Source of the DNA: RUG11198 sp964600615
GTDB taxonomy: Bacteria > Bacillota_I > Bacilli_A > RF39 > UBA660
NCBI GenBank assembly: GCA_964600615.1
Contig: CAZRJK010000022.1
Location: 1-15,846, forward strand
DNA: 15,846 nt
Direction of reading: 5' to 3'
Part shown: piece by piece, positions 6,904 through 13,855 of the stretch
Position numbering within the stretch: the stretch's first letter is position 1
Layout of the letters: the number at the start of each line of letters is the position of its first letter
Notes under the pieces: model-generated
What the model was told of the DNA's origin: nothing
Database searches by the model: none
Seen by the model: only the letters and a program-made list of their open reading frames with translations
Translations under genes and position numbers: made by a program

Positions 6904-8234
6904 TTTTTCAACTCCTTTACTTTTTCATTCTTTTTGTATCCTAGTCTATCTAAACATTTTATTAAAAACTCCTTATATAATCCTTGAATGTCACTATATT
7001 TGTCCTTATTATTTTCATATTCATTGACTATTCCAACTAAGTATCTATAAAAATTACTTTGATTTCCCATTTCAATAGATCTATTTAAATTATAGTAGAC
7101 AAGTGACATTTTATAAATCAAATCATTACTAGAGTTAACAATTTTATTATCATTTAAACTATCAATACTTGTAACAATATCATTAAATTTCCTAATATTA
7201 TTTGTATATTTATTTAGTTTTTCATAATCAATGATTACATCATTACTATTAATTATTACTATTATTTTTAATAAATCCTGATAATCAATATTTTTACCAT
7301 TTATTTCTAAATTATTTTTTTCAATAAATTTGTTTAGTTTATCAGACCATAATGTAATTTGACGCTCATCTGCATTTCTACATATTTCATATGTTAAAAA
7401 TCTACTTCTTAAATCATAATTTCCTTTTATTAATTTTTCAACTTTTAATACATGTGTACTTTGATTTGCACCTATAATATTAATTAATACATCATCGTTA
7501 TTCTCTAATAATGAATTGATAAACATTAATTCTTGTAATGAATATTTTAGTTCACCATTTTCTTTTAATTCTTCAAAAAAATTAGGGTTATTTTTTAATG
7601 AACTATATAATTTTTGATTTGTATATAATTTTGATTCTATTAAGAATTCTTTCGGTATTAATTTCATTTGTTTTAAAAATTTAGAAATTTGTTTTAAAGC
7701 TGACAGATCATATTCTTCTAATTTTTTTAAAATATCATTAGATACGTTATTATTAACTAACATTACAAATAATTCATCTGCTGTTATATTAATGTGATAT
7801 TTTTCAATAAAATCTTTTAACGATTTTAAACTTATATCTCCAAAGCCATAAAAACTCTTTGCGTTTTGTCCTATCATATTTGATAAAGAATTTTCTATAA
7901 CTAAATTTCTTATTTGCGCTAATTTTGGAATACATTTATGTGGATGAGTATCACCATATCTAATATAAAAATTATTATCATAAATTTTACCATCCGATAT
8001 AAAAAATTGAATTTCTTCTATACATTTGTAAAGTGGTATATGAAAATGTGGATATCCATTAACGAACTCACAATTAGTAAATATCTCTGTAGGATTTGTT
8101 ATGGAAAATGTTCCATCTGTATATTTTTTTGTATAAATTAGATTTTCGTTTGTATATAAATGTTTGGACTTAATATATTCTATTAAAGGTGTGCTATATT
8201 TTAAATATCTATTTTCTTCTGTAGTATATATCAT
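6900..8234 (-). CDS. Degenerate class I aminoacyl-tRNA synthetase-like protein (ArgRS-like), 444 aa
   Basis: The family is not obvious at first sight, but several landmarks fall in the order and spacing of arginyl-tRNA synthetase. A HIGH-like segment GDTHPHKCIPKLAQIRN (residues 94-110) precedes a helix as in ArgS. IIGANQSTH at 253-261 resembles the ArgRS GAEQSxH segment. About 38 residues later, near RQITLWSDK (291-299), is where KMSKS should be, but the motif is lost. The C-terminal third is helical like a DALR anticodon-binding domain, with CLDRLGY (427-433) near the end. No export signal or membrane helix is seen. RBS AGGAGG is perfect and the gene abuts the radical SAM stop. If the match is right, it may activate or transfer an amino acid onto a non-tRNA acceptor, or bind tRNA-Arg. 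Confidence in the gene is high, in the family moderate. Confidence 0.5.
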   Translation of the reverse strand: MIYTTEENRYLKYSTPLIEYIKSKHLYTNENLIYTKKYTDGTFSITNPTEIFTNCEFVNGYPHFHIPLYKCIEEIQFFISDGKIYDNNFYIRYGDTHPHKCIPKLAQIRNLVIENSLSNMIGQNAKSFYGFGDISLKSLKDFIEKYHINITADELFVMLVNNNVSNDILKKLEEYDLSALKQISKFLKQMKLIPKEFLIESKLYTNQKLYSSLKNNPNFFEELKENGELKYSLQELMFINSLLENNDDVLINIIGANQSTHVLKVEKLIKGNYDLRSRFLTYEICRNADERQITLWSDKLNKFIEKNNLEINGKNIDYQDLLKIIVIINSNDVIIDYEKLNKYTNNIRKFNDIVTSIDSLNDNKIVNSSNDLIYKMSLVYYNLNRSIEMGNQSNFYRYLVGIVNEYENNKDKYSDIQGLYKEFLIKCLDRLGYKKNEKVKELKK

Positions 8235-9257
8235 TTATATTTCCTCCTTACTATCGTGTTCATTAAATGAAGTAGGCATAAAGGATATTTCATGATGAAC
8301 TCCCTGTGGGCAATATTTGCAATATTCAAAACATGTATTTTTACATTTATTTAGATTTTCTAATTTCATAAACTCATCTATTTCTTCATAATTTATCTTA
8401 TATTGATATTTGCTTTTAAAATATTCATGACCTGGGCATGGATCAATTGTTCCATTGGGATAAAACGTAAAATGTTTACCACTCCAATGGCAATTTTCAT
8501 TATCTTTATGGTATTGATACAATTCTGTTCCATCATTATAGTAACTATTTAATGATCTTATAATGTTTTCTTTTATATTATTATCTTCAACTCTTTCATC
8601 AATTATTTTTTTCATTTTTGGAATTATATTAGTTTTAAAATCACTTATTTCTTGAGAAGTTAATCTTAATTCTGGTAAATTAATTGCATCTTCTAAATAT
8701 GAAGGCCAAAACAGATTTACACCGCTATCTATTGCATAATTAAGTAATTCTGGCATTTGTTTATAATTATCTTTCATTATTATAGTTTGAATAATAAATA
8801 TAAATTTATATTTTTTTCTTAATTCTTTAATAACTTCAACTGCCATCATACTTTTATCAAAAATAAGCCTATTCCCCCTTGTTTCAATAATGCTTTTTTC
8901 ATCTAATCCATATATTGATAAAACAATTTGATCTAGTCCATTTTTTAACCAAAGTTCTAAATTCTCTCTTGTAATATTCCATCCATTTGTATTTATTCTT
9001 GTCGCTAATCCATATTTTTTTGCAATTTTTATGTAATCATCGATGTTTTTTACCATAGTTGGCTCACCGCCAGAAATACATATATATGATCCGTTTAATT
9101 TTTTTATATTTTTACATATTTTTTCAAAAATATTTATATCAAAAATATTATTTTTTTCATTTTTTAATTTAAAATTTTCTTGTCTATCACGGCAACACTT
9201 ACAATTTCCAGGACATCCAGTTGTTATTTTTACAATAAAATTAAAATCTTTATTCAT
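8235..9257 (-). CDS. Radical SAM enzyme with SPASM/twitch-like Cys-rich C-terminus
   Basis: Uses a [4Fe-4S] cluster to cleave S-adenosylmethionine to a 5'-deoxyadenosyl radical. Numbering from ATG 9257 (340 aa), the cluster cysteines are 15, 19 and 22 (CPGNCKCC), GGEP is at 63-66 and an INTNGW strand is near 88-93. The C-terminus carries Cys256, then GTIDPC with Cys274, then Cys305, 309, 313 and 316 ending in CPQG. This pattern indicates one or two auxiliary iron-sulfur clusters, as in SPASM or twitch maturases that act on peptides or carbohydrates. An in-frame GTG at 9266 lies inside the Shine-Dalgarno AAAGGTG, so ATG 9257 is the better start. The gene overlaps the kinase-like gene by 8 nt. 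A peptide-modifying role is plausible because such enzymes often accompany HPr-kinase-like proteins; the substrate is unknown. Confidence 0.88.
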   Translation of the reverse strand: MNKDFNFIVKITTGCPGNCKCCRDRQENFKLKNEKNNIFDINIFEKICKNIKKLNGSYICISGGEPTMVKNIDDYIKIAKKYGLATRINTNGWNITRENLELWLKNGLDQIVLSIYGLDEKSIIETRGNRLIFDKSMMAVEVIKELRKKYKFIFIIQTIIMKDNYKQMPELLNYAIDSGVNLFWPSYLEDAINLPELRLTSQEISDFKTNIIPKMKKIIDERVEDNNIKENIIRSLNSYYNDGTELYQYHKDNENCHWSGKHFTFYPNGTIDPCPGHEYFKSKYQYKINYEEIDEFMKLENLNKCKNTCFEYCKYCPQGVHHEISFMPTSFNEHDSKEEI

Positions 9258-10122
9258 TATTTTCACCTTTACATAATATTTTGTTTCCTTCTTCTATTAT
9301 TGTATTCATTGATGCAGAGACATATTTAATGTTATTATTTATTAGCAATTTGTTAACAATTGTTAATATTTTTTTAGAATTACTTTTATTTAAAAATATT
9401 GGTGATGGAAGTTTTCCATCAAATAAAACTGTTTCACCACATAATAGTCTAGTAAATTTTTGATATAAATACCAGTGAGACTCTTCTTTTGATATGTAAT
9501 GAATATTACTATCTCCTTTATTAATATAAGGTAATAGAAATCCAATTATCTTTAAATTACTATTATAATAATATTTATTGTTATAAAAATATCGGTCATT
9601 AATGTTAAATATAGAGGGATCTTTATCTTTTATGTCTTCTTTTCTTACTGATATAAAACTTGTTGCACCTATAACATATCCATTCTTAATTGCAATATAA
9701 TTATCTGAAATTAAATTATATTTATATGTTGATGCTATACTTAATGCTGAAGATGTTTTTCCTTGCCAAAAATCTCCTATTACAAGTAGTGCTTTATTTT
9801 CTTTTGCAACACACGAAGCCGGTATTATTAAAATGTTCTCATTTATAAGTAATCTTTGAAAACACTGTGTTACGAATTTTGCAATATAGCTTATATTCTC
9901 ACCTATGTCGCCATACAAGATTATTTTATTACTTTTAATACTATAATTTGTTTTTTTAGATTCAACAATTGTAATTGTTAAATCAATTTTTATTTTTTCA
10001 CTATTTGGAATTTTAATTATGCTAGGGCAAAATCTCTTTAGCCAAAAATCTAACATCTCGTTTGCTGTTTCGTATGATTTAATTGATATAGTTTTGTTAA
10101 AACAATTATAATAATTTGTCAT
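9250..10122 (-). CDS. HPr kinase-like P-loop protein (290 aa)
   Basis: Residues 110-146 resemble the C-terminal kinase core of HPr kinase/phosphorylase: a strand ALLVIG, the Walker A GDFWQGKT (116-123), a helix, then LISDN (137-141), the counterpart of the LISDD/LIGDD metal-binding motif, followed by GYVIGATSFISVR. The N-terminal 100 residues are not the classical HprK N domain, and no HPr-regulation context is seen. HPrK-like proteins occur in peptide-natural-product clusters, for example as lasso peptide kinases and as ScmC of the SynChlorMet cassette beside radical SAM enzymes, so a role in substrate phosphorylation or presentation is reasonable. The start is set at ATG 10122, which has AAGGTGG 8 nt upstream. 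A GTG at 10134 overlaps that RBS and is less likely. It follows the HAD gene closely and overlaps the radical SAM gene. Confidence 0.68.
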   Translation of the reverse strand: MTNYYNCFNKTISIKSYETANEMLDFWLKRFCPSIIKIPNSEKIKIDLTITIVESKKTNYSIKSNKIILYGDIGENISYIAKFVTQCFQRLLINENILIIPASCVAKENKALLVIGDFWQGKTSSALSIASTYKYNLISDNYIAIKNGYVIGATSFISVRKEDIKDKDPSIFNINDRYFYNNKYYYNSNLKIIGFLLPYINKGDSNIHYISKEESHWYLYQKFTRLLCGETVLFDGKLPSPIFLNKSNSKKILTIVNKLLINNNIKYVSASMNTIIEEGNKILCKGENNE

Positions 10123-10135
10123 AATCTTCACCACC

Positions 10136-10588
10136 TTAATTATTTATATAATTAACCAATAATCTATCTATTCTTTTTTCTTTTTTTAATTGTATCCCTA
10201 TTCCTCCAGAATTTATCCATTTATCAATATTTTTGCCATAATCATCAATTAAAATATTTTCTTTTGCATTGACAACTATATTTTTATCAATGTAATAAGG
10301 TATAGTAATAATCTTTATATTATTTAATTTTTCAGAAATAAATCTTTTTTTTGCAAATTTTTCGTTAATTGAATATACATGTGTAAGAATTATTACTTTA
10401 TTATTTTTAGATATTTTCTTTAAAGTAGTTAAGTTATTTTCTATTTCATTACAGTTTTGTAACAAATAATTCCAAGATAAATTTCTAAATGTTTCTTCAG
10501 AATTTCCTTTCATTTTTATTTCTTTATTTATAAATTTCGGAGTATCAACAAGTACACCATCAAAATCTATATAAATTACTCTTTTCAT
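10136..10588 (-). CDS. HAD-superfamily phosphatase, 5'-nucleotidase (NT5C)-like
   Basis: First gene of the compact island operon. The 150 residues hold a minimal HAD fold: motif I DFDGVLVDT with nucleophile Asp8 and acid/base Asp10, motif II ILTH with Thr69, a Lys-rich helix for motif III, and motif IV ILIDDYGKN with Asp115-Asp116. The segment IDDYGKNIDKWINSGGIGI resembles small nucleotidase-like HADs that recognise a nucleoside monophosphate or similar phosphate ester. No membrane segment. The RBS AGGAGG lies 4 nt from ATG 10588. The next start is 13 nt after its stop, suggesting co-translation with the HPrK-like protein. A kinase-like protein and a phosphatase side by side could act on the same phosphorylated intermediate, but this is inference. 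It is not a phage or capsule gene that I recognise. Confidence 0.75.
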   Translation of the reverse strand: MKRVIYIDFDGVLVDTPKFINKEIKMKGNSEETFRNLSWNYLLQNCNEIENNLTTLKKISKNNKVIILTHVYSINEKFAKKRFISEKLNNIKIITIPYYIDKNIVVNAKENILIDDYGKNIDKWINSGGIGIQLKKEKRIDRLLVNYINN

Positions 10589-10713
10589 AAAACCTCCTAT
10601 TATCTATTTGATTTTTAGCATATTTATATCCTCTTTGTAATTATTTCTATTTCAGTTTGGTTATAAGTTATTATTATTTTAATTCTTTAAAGCATAGATA
10701 TTTACCTTCAAAT
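10589..10713 (-). other. Leader between terminator and HAD gene
   Basis: This stretch of 125 bp has no long ORF and no clear promoter on the minus strand (a lone TATAAC lacks a fitting -35). It contains a possible 5-codon ORF, MLKIK (10604-10621), with an AGAGG site 8 nt upstream. The HAD operon may thus depend on read-through of the terminator at 10714-10747. Confidence 0.3.
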
Positions 10714-10747
10714 AAAAAAACGAGACCCCAGTTTTACTGATAGGTCT
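10714..10747 (-). terminator. Rho-independent terminator between the 33-aa ORF and the HAD operon
   Basis: On the minus strand AGACC/GGTCT encloses a second stem CAGT/ACTG with an AAA loop, followed by CG and seven T. It begins 4 nt after the stop of the 33-codon ORF. Its position upstream of a long operon suggests partial termination, giving more of the short transcript than of the long one. Confidence 0.7.
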
Positions 10748-10751
10748 TCTA

Positions 10752-10853
10752 TTAAGGCACAAAAAAATTAAGAGATAAATAAATAAAAAAGCAAAAATCT
10801 ATTAGTATATTCCATTTATTATAATTGTTTTTAAAATTTAATATTAATTTCAT
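10752..10853 (-). CDS. Candidate 33-aa peptide gene (precursor peptide or small membrane peptide)
   Basis: ATG 10853 has a good RBS (GAGAGGTG, 4 nt upstream). Reading gives 33 codons, a basic/Asn-rich head MKLILNFKNNYNKWN and a hydrophobic tail rich in Phe, Ile and Leu with one Cys (residue 21), ending in FFVP. A consensus -35 (TTGACA) lies about 55 nt upstream and a terminator follows the stop, so a short dedicated transcript is likely. Two readings are possible. It could be the precursor of a peptide modified by the radical SAM and kinase-like enzymes encoded downstream. Alternatively it could be a stand-alone membrane peptide of the type I toxin kind, since the tail could span a membrane. 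It does not resemble a known precursor family. Coding in such AT-rich DNA could be accidental, but RBS, promoter and terminator all agree. Confidence 0.5.
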   Translation of the reverse strand: MKLILNFKNNYNKWNILIDFCFFIYLSLNFFVP

Positions 10854-10883
10854 TGTGCACCTCTCAAAAAAAATATTAAATTT

Positions 10884-10912
10884 AAATTACTATATTTTGT
10901 AAAAATTGTCAA
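10884..10912 (-). promoter_or_regulatory. Probable promoter of the 33-aa ORF and island operon
   Basis: A perfect TTGACA (10912-10907) is followed after 17 nt by a weak -10, TAATTT (10889-10884). Transcription would enter the 33-codon ORF after a short leader. Confidence 0.45.
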
Positions 10913-11261
10913 CACTTTTTGTAACGTTATTTATATTAAAATACTTAACTTTAGTTATATTTTAGTGTAAATAATCTATCACAAACAAAGAAATTTATTT
11001 TTGATATTTGTTTTAATGAATATATTTGTTATTATTTTTTTGTAAGACAGATATTATATTATTGTAGGTATTGTTATATTTATCTCTTGATCTAGCCAAT
11101 TAATTTATTGAATTAAACCTGTGTTGGTACAATAGCTATTTAAAATCTCTTTTTATTCAATTTTCTTATTAATTCTCGGCAATTCTACTAATATTTTGAT
11201 ATTAATAAGTAATGTTTTTTCAAAAGAAGAAGAAAAATATTTTTTATTGTAATTATATTAA
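10913..11261. other. AT-rich stretch without a recognisable gene
   Basis: About 350 bp with stops in every frame. The pieces NWLDQEINIT (minus strand near 11100) and LARSRDKYNN in another frame are too short to assign. There is a 9-bp inverted repeat CTTATTAAT / ATTAATAAG (11165-11173 and 11201-11209) with a 27-nt loop, possibly accidental in such DNA. It may be a decayed gene or regulatory region; I see no transposase, tRNA or CRISPR array. Confidence 0.4.
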
Positions 11262-11296
11262 AAAATGGCACCTATTTTATAAATAAATGCCATTTT
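11262..11296 (-). terminator. Rho-independent terminator near the right island edge
   Basis: Arms AAAATGGCA / TGCCATTTT with an inner stem TATTT/AAATA; on the minus strand the second arm continues into six T. It would end transcripts started at the promoter copy in the right repeat, about 120-150 nt upstream. Confidence 0.65.
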
Positions 11297-11414
11297 AACC
11301 ACTTTAATATACTTTCTTGATTAATTATACTAATTAAGCTTTTCTTTTAAATATAACCATCTTAATACCTAATCAAATTATATAATGGAAAGTGAACCTA
11401 TCACCTGAATGTGT

Positions 11415-11443
11415 ATTTTATCATATATATAATTTATTGTCAA
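11415..11443 (-). promoter_or_regulatory. Duplicated promoter pointing into the island
   Basis: Same TTGACA-N17-TAAAAT with extended -10 as at 1624-1652. In this copy it reads leftwards into island DNA instead of the 148-aa gene, towards a weak 8-codon ORF (MVIFKRKA) and then the terminator at 11262-11296. Confidence 0.65.
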
Positions 11444-11451
11444 ATTTAAAT

Positions 11452-11483
11452 AAAAACAAGAGTATCAGTTAATACTTCTTGTT
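11452..11483 (-). terminator. Rho-independent terminator of the 281-aa gene (repeat copy)
   Basis: Exact copy of the hairpin at 1661-1692, starting 3 nt after the stop at 11487 and followed by TTTTTATTT on the minus strand. Confidence 0.7.
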
Positions 11484-11486
11484 ATT

Positions 11487-12332
11487 TTACTTTAATAATA
11501 TGTGTTTTTTTTCTTTTGTTAAGTTTAATTCACTAGATTCAACTTTTACCTTGTTAATAAGCATTATATTTAAAGATTTGGGATCTAAATAATCACTTTT
11601 ATTTTCAAACTCTATACTATCTGTTTTTTCTATTTGATATATCTTTTTTTCGTCTTCTATGTATTGATAAATATACTCTATTTTATTTTTATTGTGATAT
11701 TTAGATAAATCTATTACATAATCTGATTCTTTATCTGACAAAATCTTTTCTCCATCATCGATTACTATTTCATCTTTAGGAATGATAGATTCTATTTCTT
11801 TTATACCAATTTCTTTATGACTATCATAATGATATATTTCAATGTTAGAATCCTTTTTTATAATTGAATTTATTGTTTCTATTAATATTCTTTTCTGATA
11901 ATTATTTATTTTATTTAAATTGCCATAGATTACACAGAAATTATGTACATTTATTTCCTTATTTTTTTCAAAAATAGAGTTTATGTGTGCTATGGTAATA
12001 TGATTTATATTGCTGTCTTGATAGCTTACAATTCCATTTGAAACAATTCCATTAAAGATTTTTACTTTTTCTTCATCATATATTTTTTTGCATATTTCAT
12101 AATATAATACTGCATGGCGTGTTGCTTCTGTGTCAGGGCTTGATGCCATTATAGTTTGTTTAGATGTTATTAATTGTAATCCGTTTATTCCTTTAAACCC
12201 TTTAAATTTATATGTTGGACTTTGAAATATATCATGGGACAAATTATATAATTCTGGTATTGGTATAGTTTCTAATTCCTTCTTTGTTTTATAAATGTTA
12301 TCTACATTTTGGGATATTATATCTCTATTCAT
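11487..12332 (-). CDS. Unknown 281-aa protein, 3' end duplicated across the island
   Basis: A complete gene with a very strong RBS (AAAGGAGG, 7 nt before ATG 12332), 18 nt after the polysaccharide deacetylase stop, so it is probably the last gene of that operon. I do not recognise the family. It is soluble-looking, without signal peptide or membrane segment. Visible landmarks are IASSPDTEATRHAV-like small-residue and charged segments near residues 62-74, a probable alternating strand-helix pattern in the middle (HNFCVIYGNL, then DEIVIDDGEKIL) and a Lys/Glu-rich C-terminus. Residues 228-281 recur exactly in the 79-aa chimeric ORF at the other end of the island. The gene was thus the integration or recombination target but remained intact here. 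Operon neighbours suggest, weakly, a link to envelope functions. Confidence 0.85.
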   Translation of the reverse strand: MNRDIISQNVDNIYKTKKELETIPIPELYNLSHDIFQSPTYKFKGFKGINGLQLITSKQTIMASSPDTEATRHAVLYYEICKKIYDEEKVKIFNGIVSNGIVSYQDSNINHITIAHINSIFEKNKEINVHNFCVIYGNLNKINNYQKRILIETINSIIKKDSNIEIYHYDSHKEIGIKEIESIIPKDEIVIDDGEKILSDKESDYVIDLSKYHNKNKIEYIYQYIEDEKKIYQIEKTDSIEFENKSDYLDPKSLNIMLINKVKVESSELNLTKEKKHILLK

Positions 12333-12350
12333 TTTTAAACCTCCTTTGTT

Positions 12351-13841
12351 TTAATTATTTACTCCATGCGTTACCATTACTGTATCATAAGTTATTTTTT
12401 TAAATGTGTATCCATTTTGCTTTCCATATCTAATTATACTTCTTAGTGCGTTTGTTGTTGTATATTTTACATCATGCATTAGGACAACGTTTTCTCTATT
12501 TGGAGATATATTATTTATTACATTAGCATATACACCATCTATACTAGCTCCTGCTGCATCTCCAGAGTCTACATTCCAATCAAAGTAATGATATCCTCTT
12601 TTCTTTACTTCGCTTGTTAATGTTGTCATTATGCCTTTGCTATATCTGCTACTTACTGTATTTGAACTTCCTCCAGGAAAACGTGATATCATGCTTTTTT
12701 CACCTGTTATTCTTTCTACTCTATTACTGACTTGATTTAAATCATTAAAATAATTATCTACTGATGCATATACTATTCCGTATTGATGTGATGCTGTATG
12801 TAATGCAACTGTATGTCCTTCATCATATTCTCTTTTTATTAAATAATCTGGTCCATAATTTGTTACAAAGAATGTTGCTTGTACTCCTTCTTCTTTTAGA
12901 ATATCCAATATTATATTTGTTGTTCCTTCGTTTGGTCCATCATCAAATGTTAAATATACTATTCCTTTTCCATTTCCTCCACTTGAAGGTCTAATTATTG
13001 ACCACTTTTTCACAGTTATGTTTCTTTCTTTTGTTATTTCGTTATTGCTATTATCAATTACTTTATATGTAACTTTATATGTTCCTGGTGTGTTTATGTC
13101 TATATTATTAGTGACTTTAACTTTATTAGTTAAATCTCCATCGCAATTATCAGTAGCAGTATAACCATCTTCGTTGTATTTATTTCCTACATATAATGTT
13201 ATATTGTCACTCCCCTTTAATGTTATAGTAGGTTTTTCTATATCTTCATATTTAATATTTCTTGTTATTGTACTCACATTTCCTGAAGAATCACTTACTT
13301 TATAAGTTATATTATCTTTATAATTCTTTATTTCTACTTTATTAGTTAAATCTCCATCATATTCGTCTGTAGCACTATATCCTAATTCTATATATTCTTT
13401 ATTTGGACATACATATTCTACATTATTACCTTTTAATTTTATATCTGGTTTTATATTATCAATTACTTTTACTTTTCTTTTTTTAATTATATTTATTAAA
13501 CCAAATTTTAATTTGTATTCTATTTCATATGTTCCAATTTTTTTATTATTAATATTATCTTTTACTATTACTTCTTTTGTATAATTTTTAAACAAATTTT
13601 TAGCTGTATAATCATTATTATTAAATTCTGTATTATAGTTTATTTCTATATCCTTATTTTTAAATTGTATATATGGTATTGTTATCATGGATATTATTAA
13701 TGCTACTGTTAAACTAAATATTATAATTAATAATGTATTTGTAACATTTAGTTTTTTTCTGTTAATATCATTTGTTATTTCATTTTTATTATCTTTTTTT
13801 TCATGTGTTTTTATACTTTTGTTTACGATTTTACTACTCAT
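12351..13841 (-). CDS. Membrane-anchored polysaccharide deacetylase with Ig-like (DUF5011-type) domains
   Basis: A 496-aa extracellular enzyme of carbohydrate esterase family 4 (NodB fold), which removes N-acetyl groups from a polymer such as peptidoglycan. A cytoplasmic Lys-rich tail leads to one transmembrane helix (about residues 35-57). At least two tandem Ig-like repeats follow (about 131-197 and 202-278), each with the GYxATDxxDGDLTNKV signature of DUF5011/HYR-type domains; a more divergent one may precede them. The NodB domain has TFDDGPN with Asp300-Asp301, metal ligands His348 and His352 in HTASH, RFPGGSSN (387-394), DWNVDSGD (421-428) and LMHD (454-457), so all catalytic motifs are present. 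It lies between the serine hydrolase and the 281-aa gene in one operon. The polymer substrate cannot be read from sequence. Confidence 0.93.
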   Translation of the reverse strand: MSSKIVNKSIKTHEKKDNKNEITNDINRKKLNVTNTLLIIIFSLTVALIISMITIPYIQFKNKDIEINYNTEFNNNDYTAKNLFKNYTKEVIVKDNINNKKIGTYEIEYKLKFGLINIIKKRKVKVIDNIKPDIKLKGNNVEYVCPNKEYIELGYSATDEYDGDLTNKVEIKNYKDNITYKVSDSSGNVSTITRNIKYEDIEKPTITLKGSDNITLYVGNKYNEDGYTATDNCDGDLTNKVKVTNNIDINTPGTYKVTYKVIDNSNNEITKERNITVKKWSIIRPSSGGNGKGIVYLTFDDGPNEGTTNIILDILKEEGVQATFFVTNYGPDYLIKREYDEGHTVALHTASHQYGIVYASVDNYFNDLNQVSNRVERITGEKSMISRFPGGSSNTVSSRYSKGIMTTLTSEVKKRGYHYFDWNVDSGDAAGASIDGVYANVINNISPNRENVVLMHDVKYTTTNALRSIIRYGKQNGYTFKKITYDTVMVTHGVNN

Positions 13842-13855
13842 ACTACCACTTCTAA

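Larger units (their letters stand above)
1861..11403. mobile_element. Accessory island bounded by 240-bp direct repeats
   Basis: About 9.5 kb of DNA lies between two identical copies of the 3' end of the 281-aa gene, leaving one intact gene at the right and a tail fragment at the left. Such a layout results when a circular element integrates by homologous recombination in a shared segment, or when a duplication is later filled with cargo. No integrase, transposase or relaxase gene is visible inside. Most island genes look more AT-rich by eye than uvrB and the right flank, argS being an exception. Genes within run in one direction and overlap or nearly touch. Excision between the repeats would restore the order 281-aa gene, terminator, 148-aa gene, uvrB. 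Confidence 0.6.
11404..11651. repeat. Right copy of the direct repeat bounding the island
   Basis: Identical to 1621-1860 over 11412-11651, plus CCTGAATG at the left end. This copy is the natural 3' end of the complete 281-aa gene, so it is probably the resident one, while the left copy retains the natural junction to the 148-aa gene. Confidence 0.97.

Noticed and set aside
9250..10134. GTG starts at 9266 (radical SAM) and 10134 (HPrK-like)
   Set aside because: Both GTG codons fall in or at the Shine-Dalgarno of a nearby in-frame ATG (9257 and 10122), which has correct spacing.
10913..11403. Insertion-sequence remnant or integrase attachment site
   Set aside because: No transposase-like reading frame of useful length, no terminal inverted repeats that pair convincingly, and no tRNA gene; the short inverted repeats are of a kind expected by chance in such AT-rich DNA.
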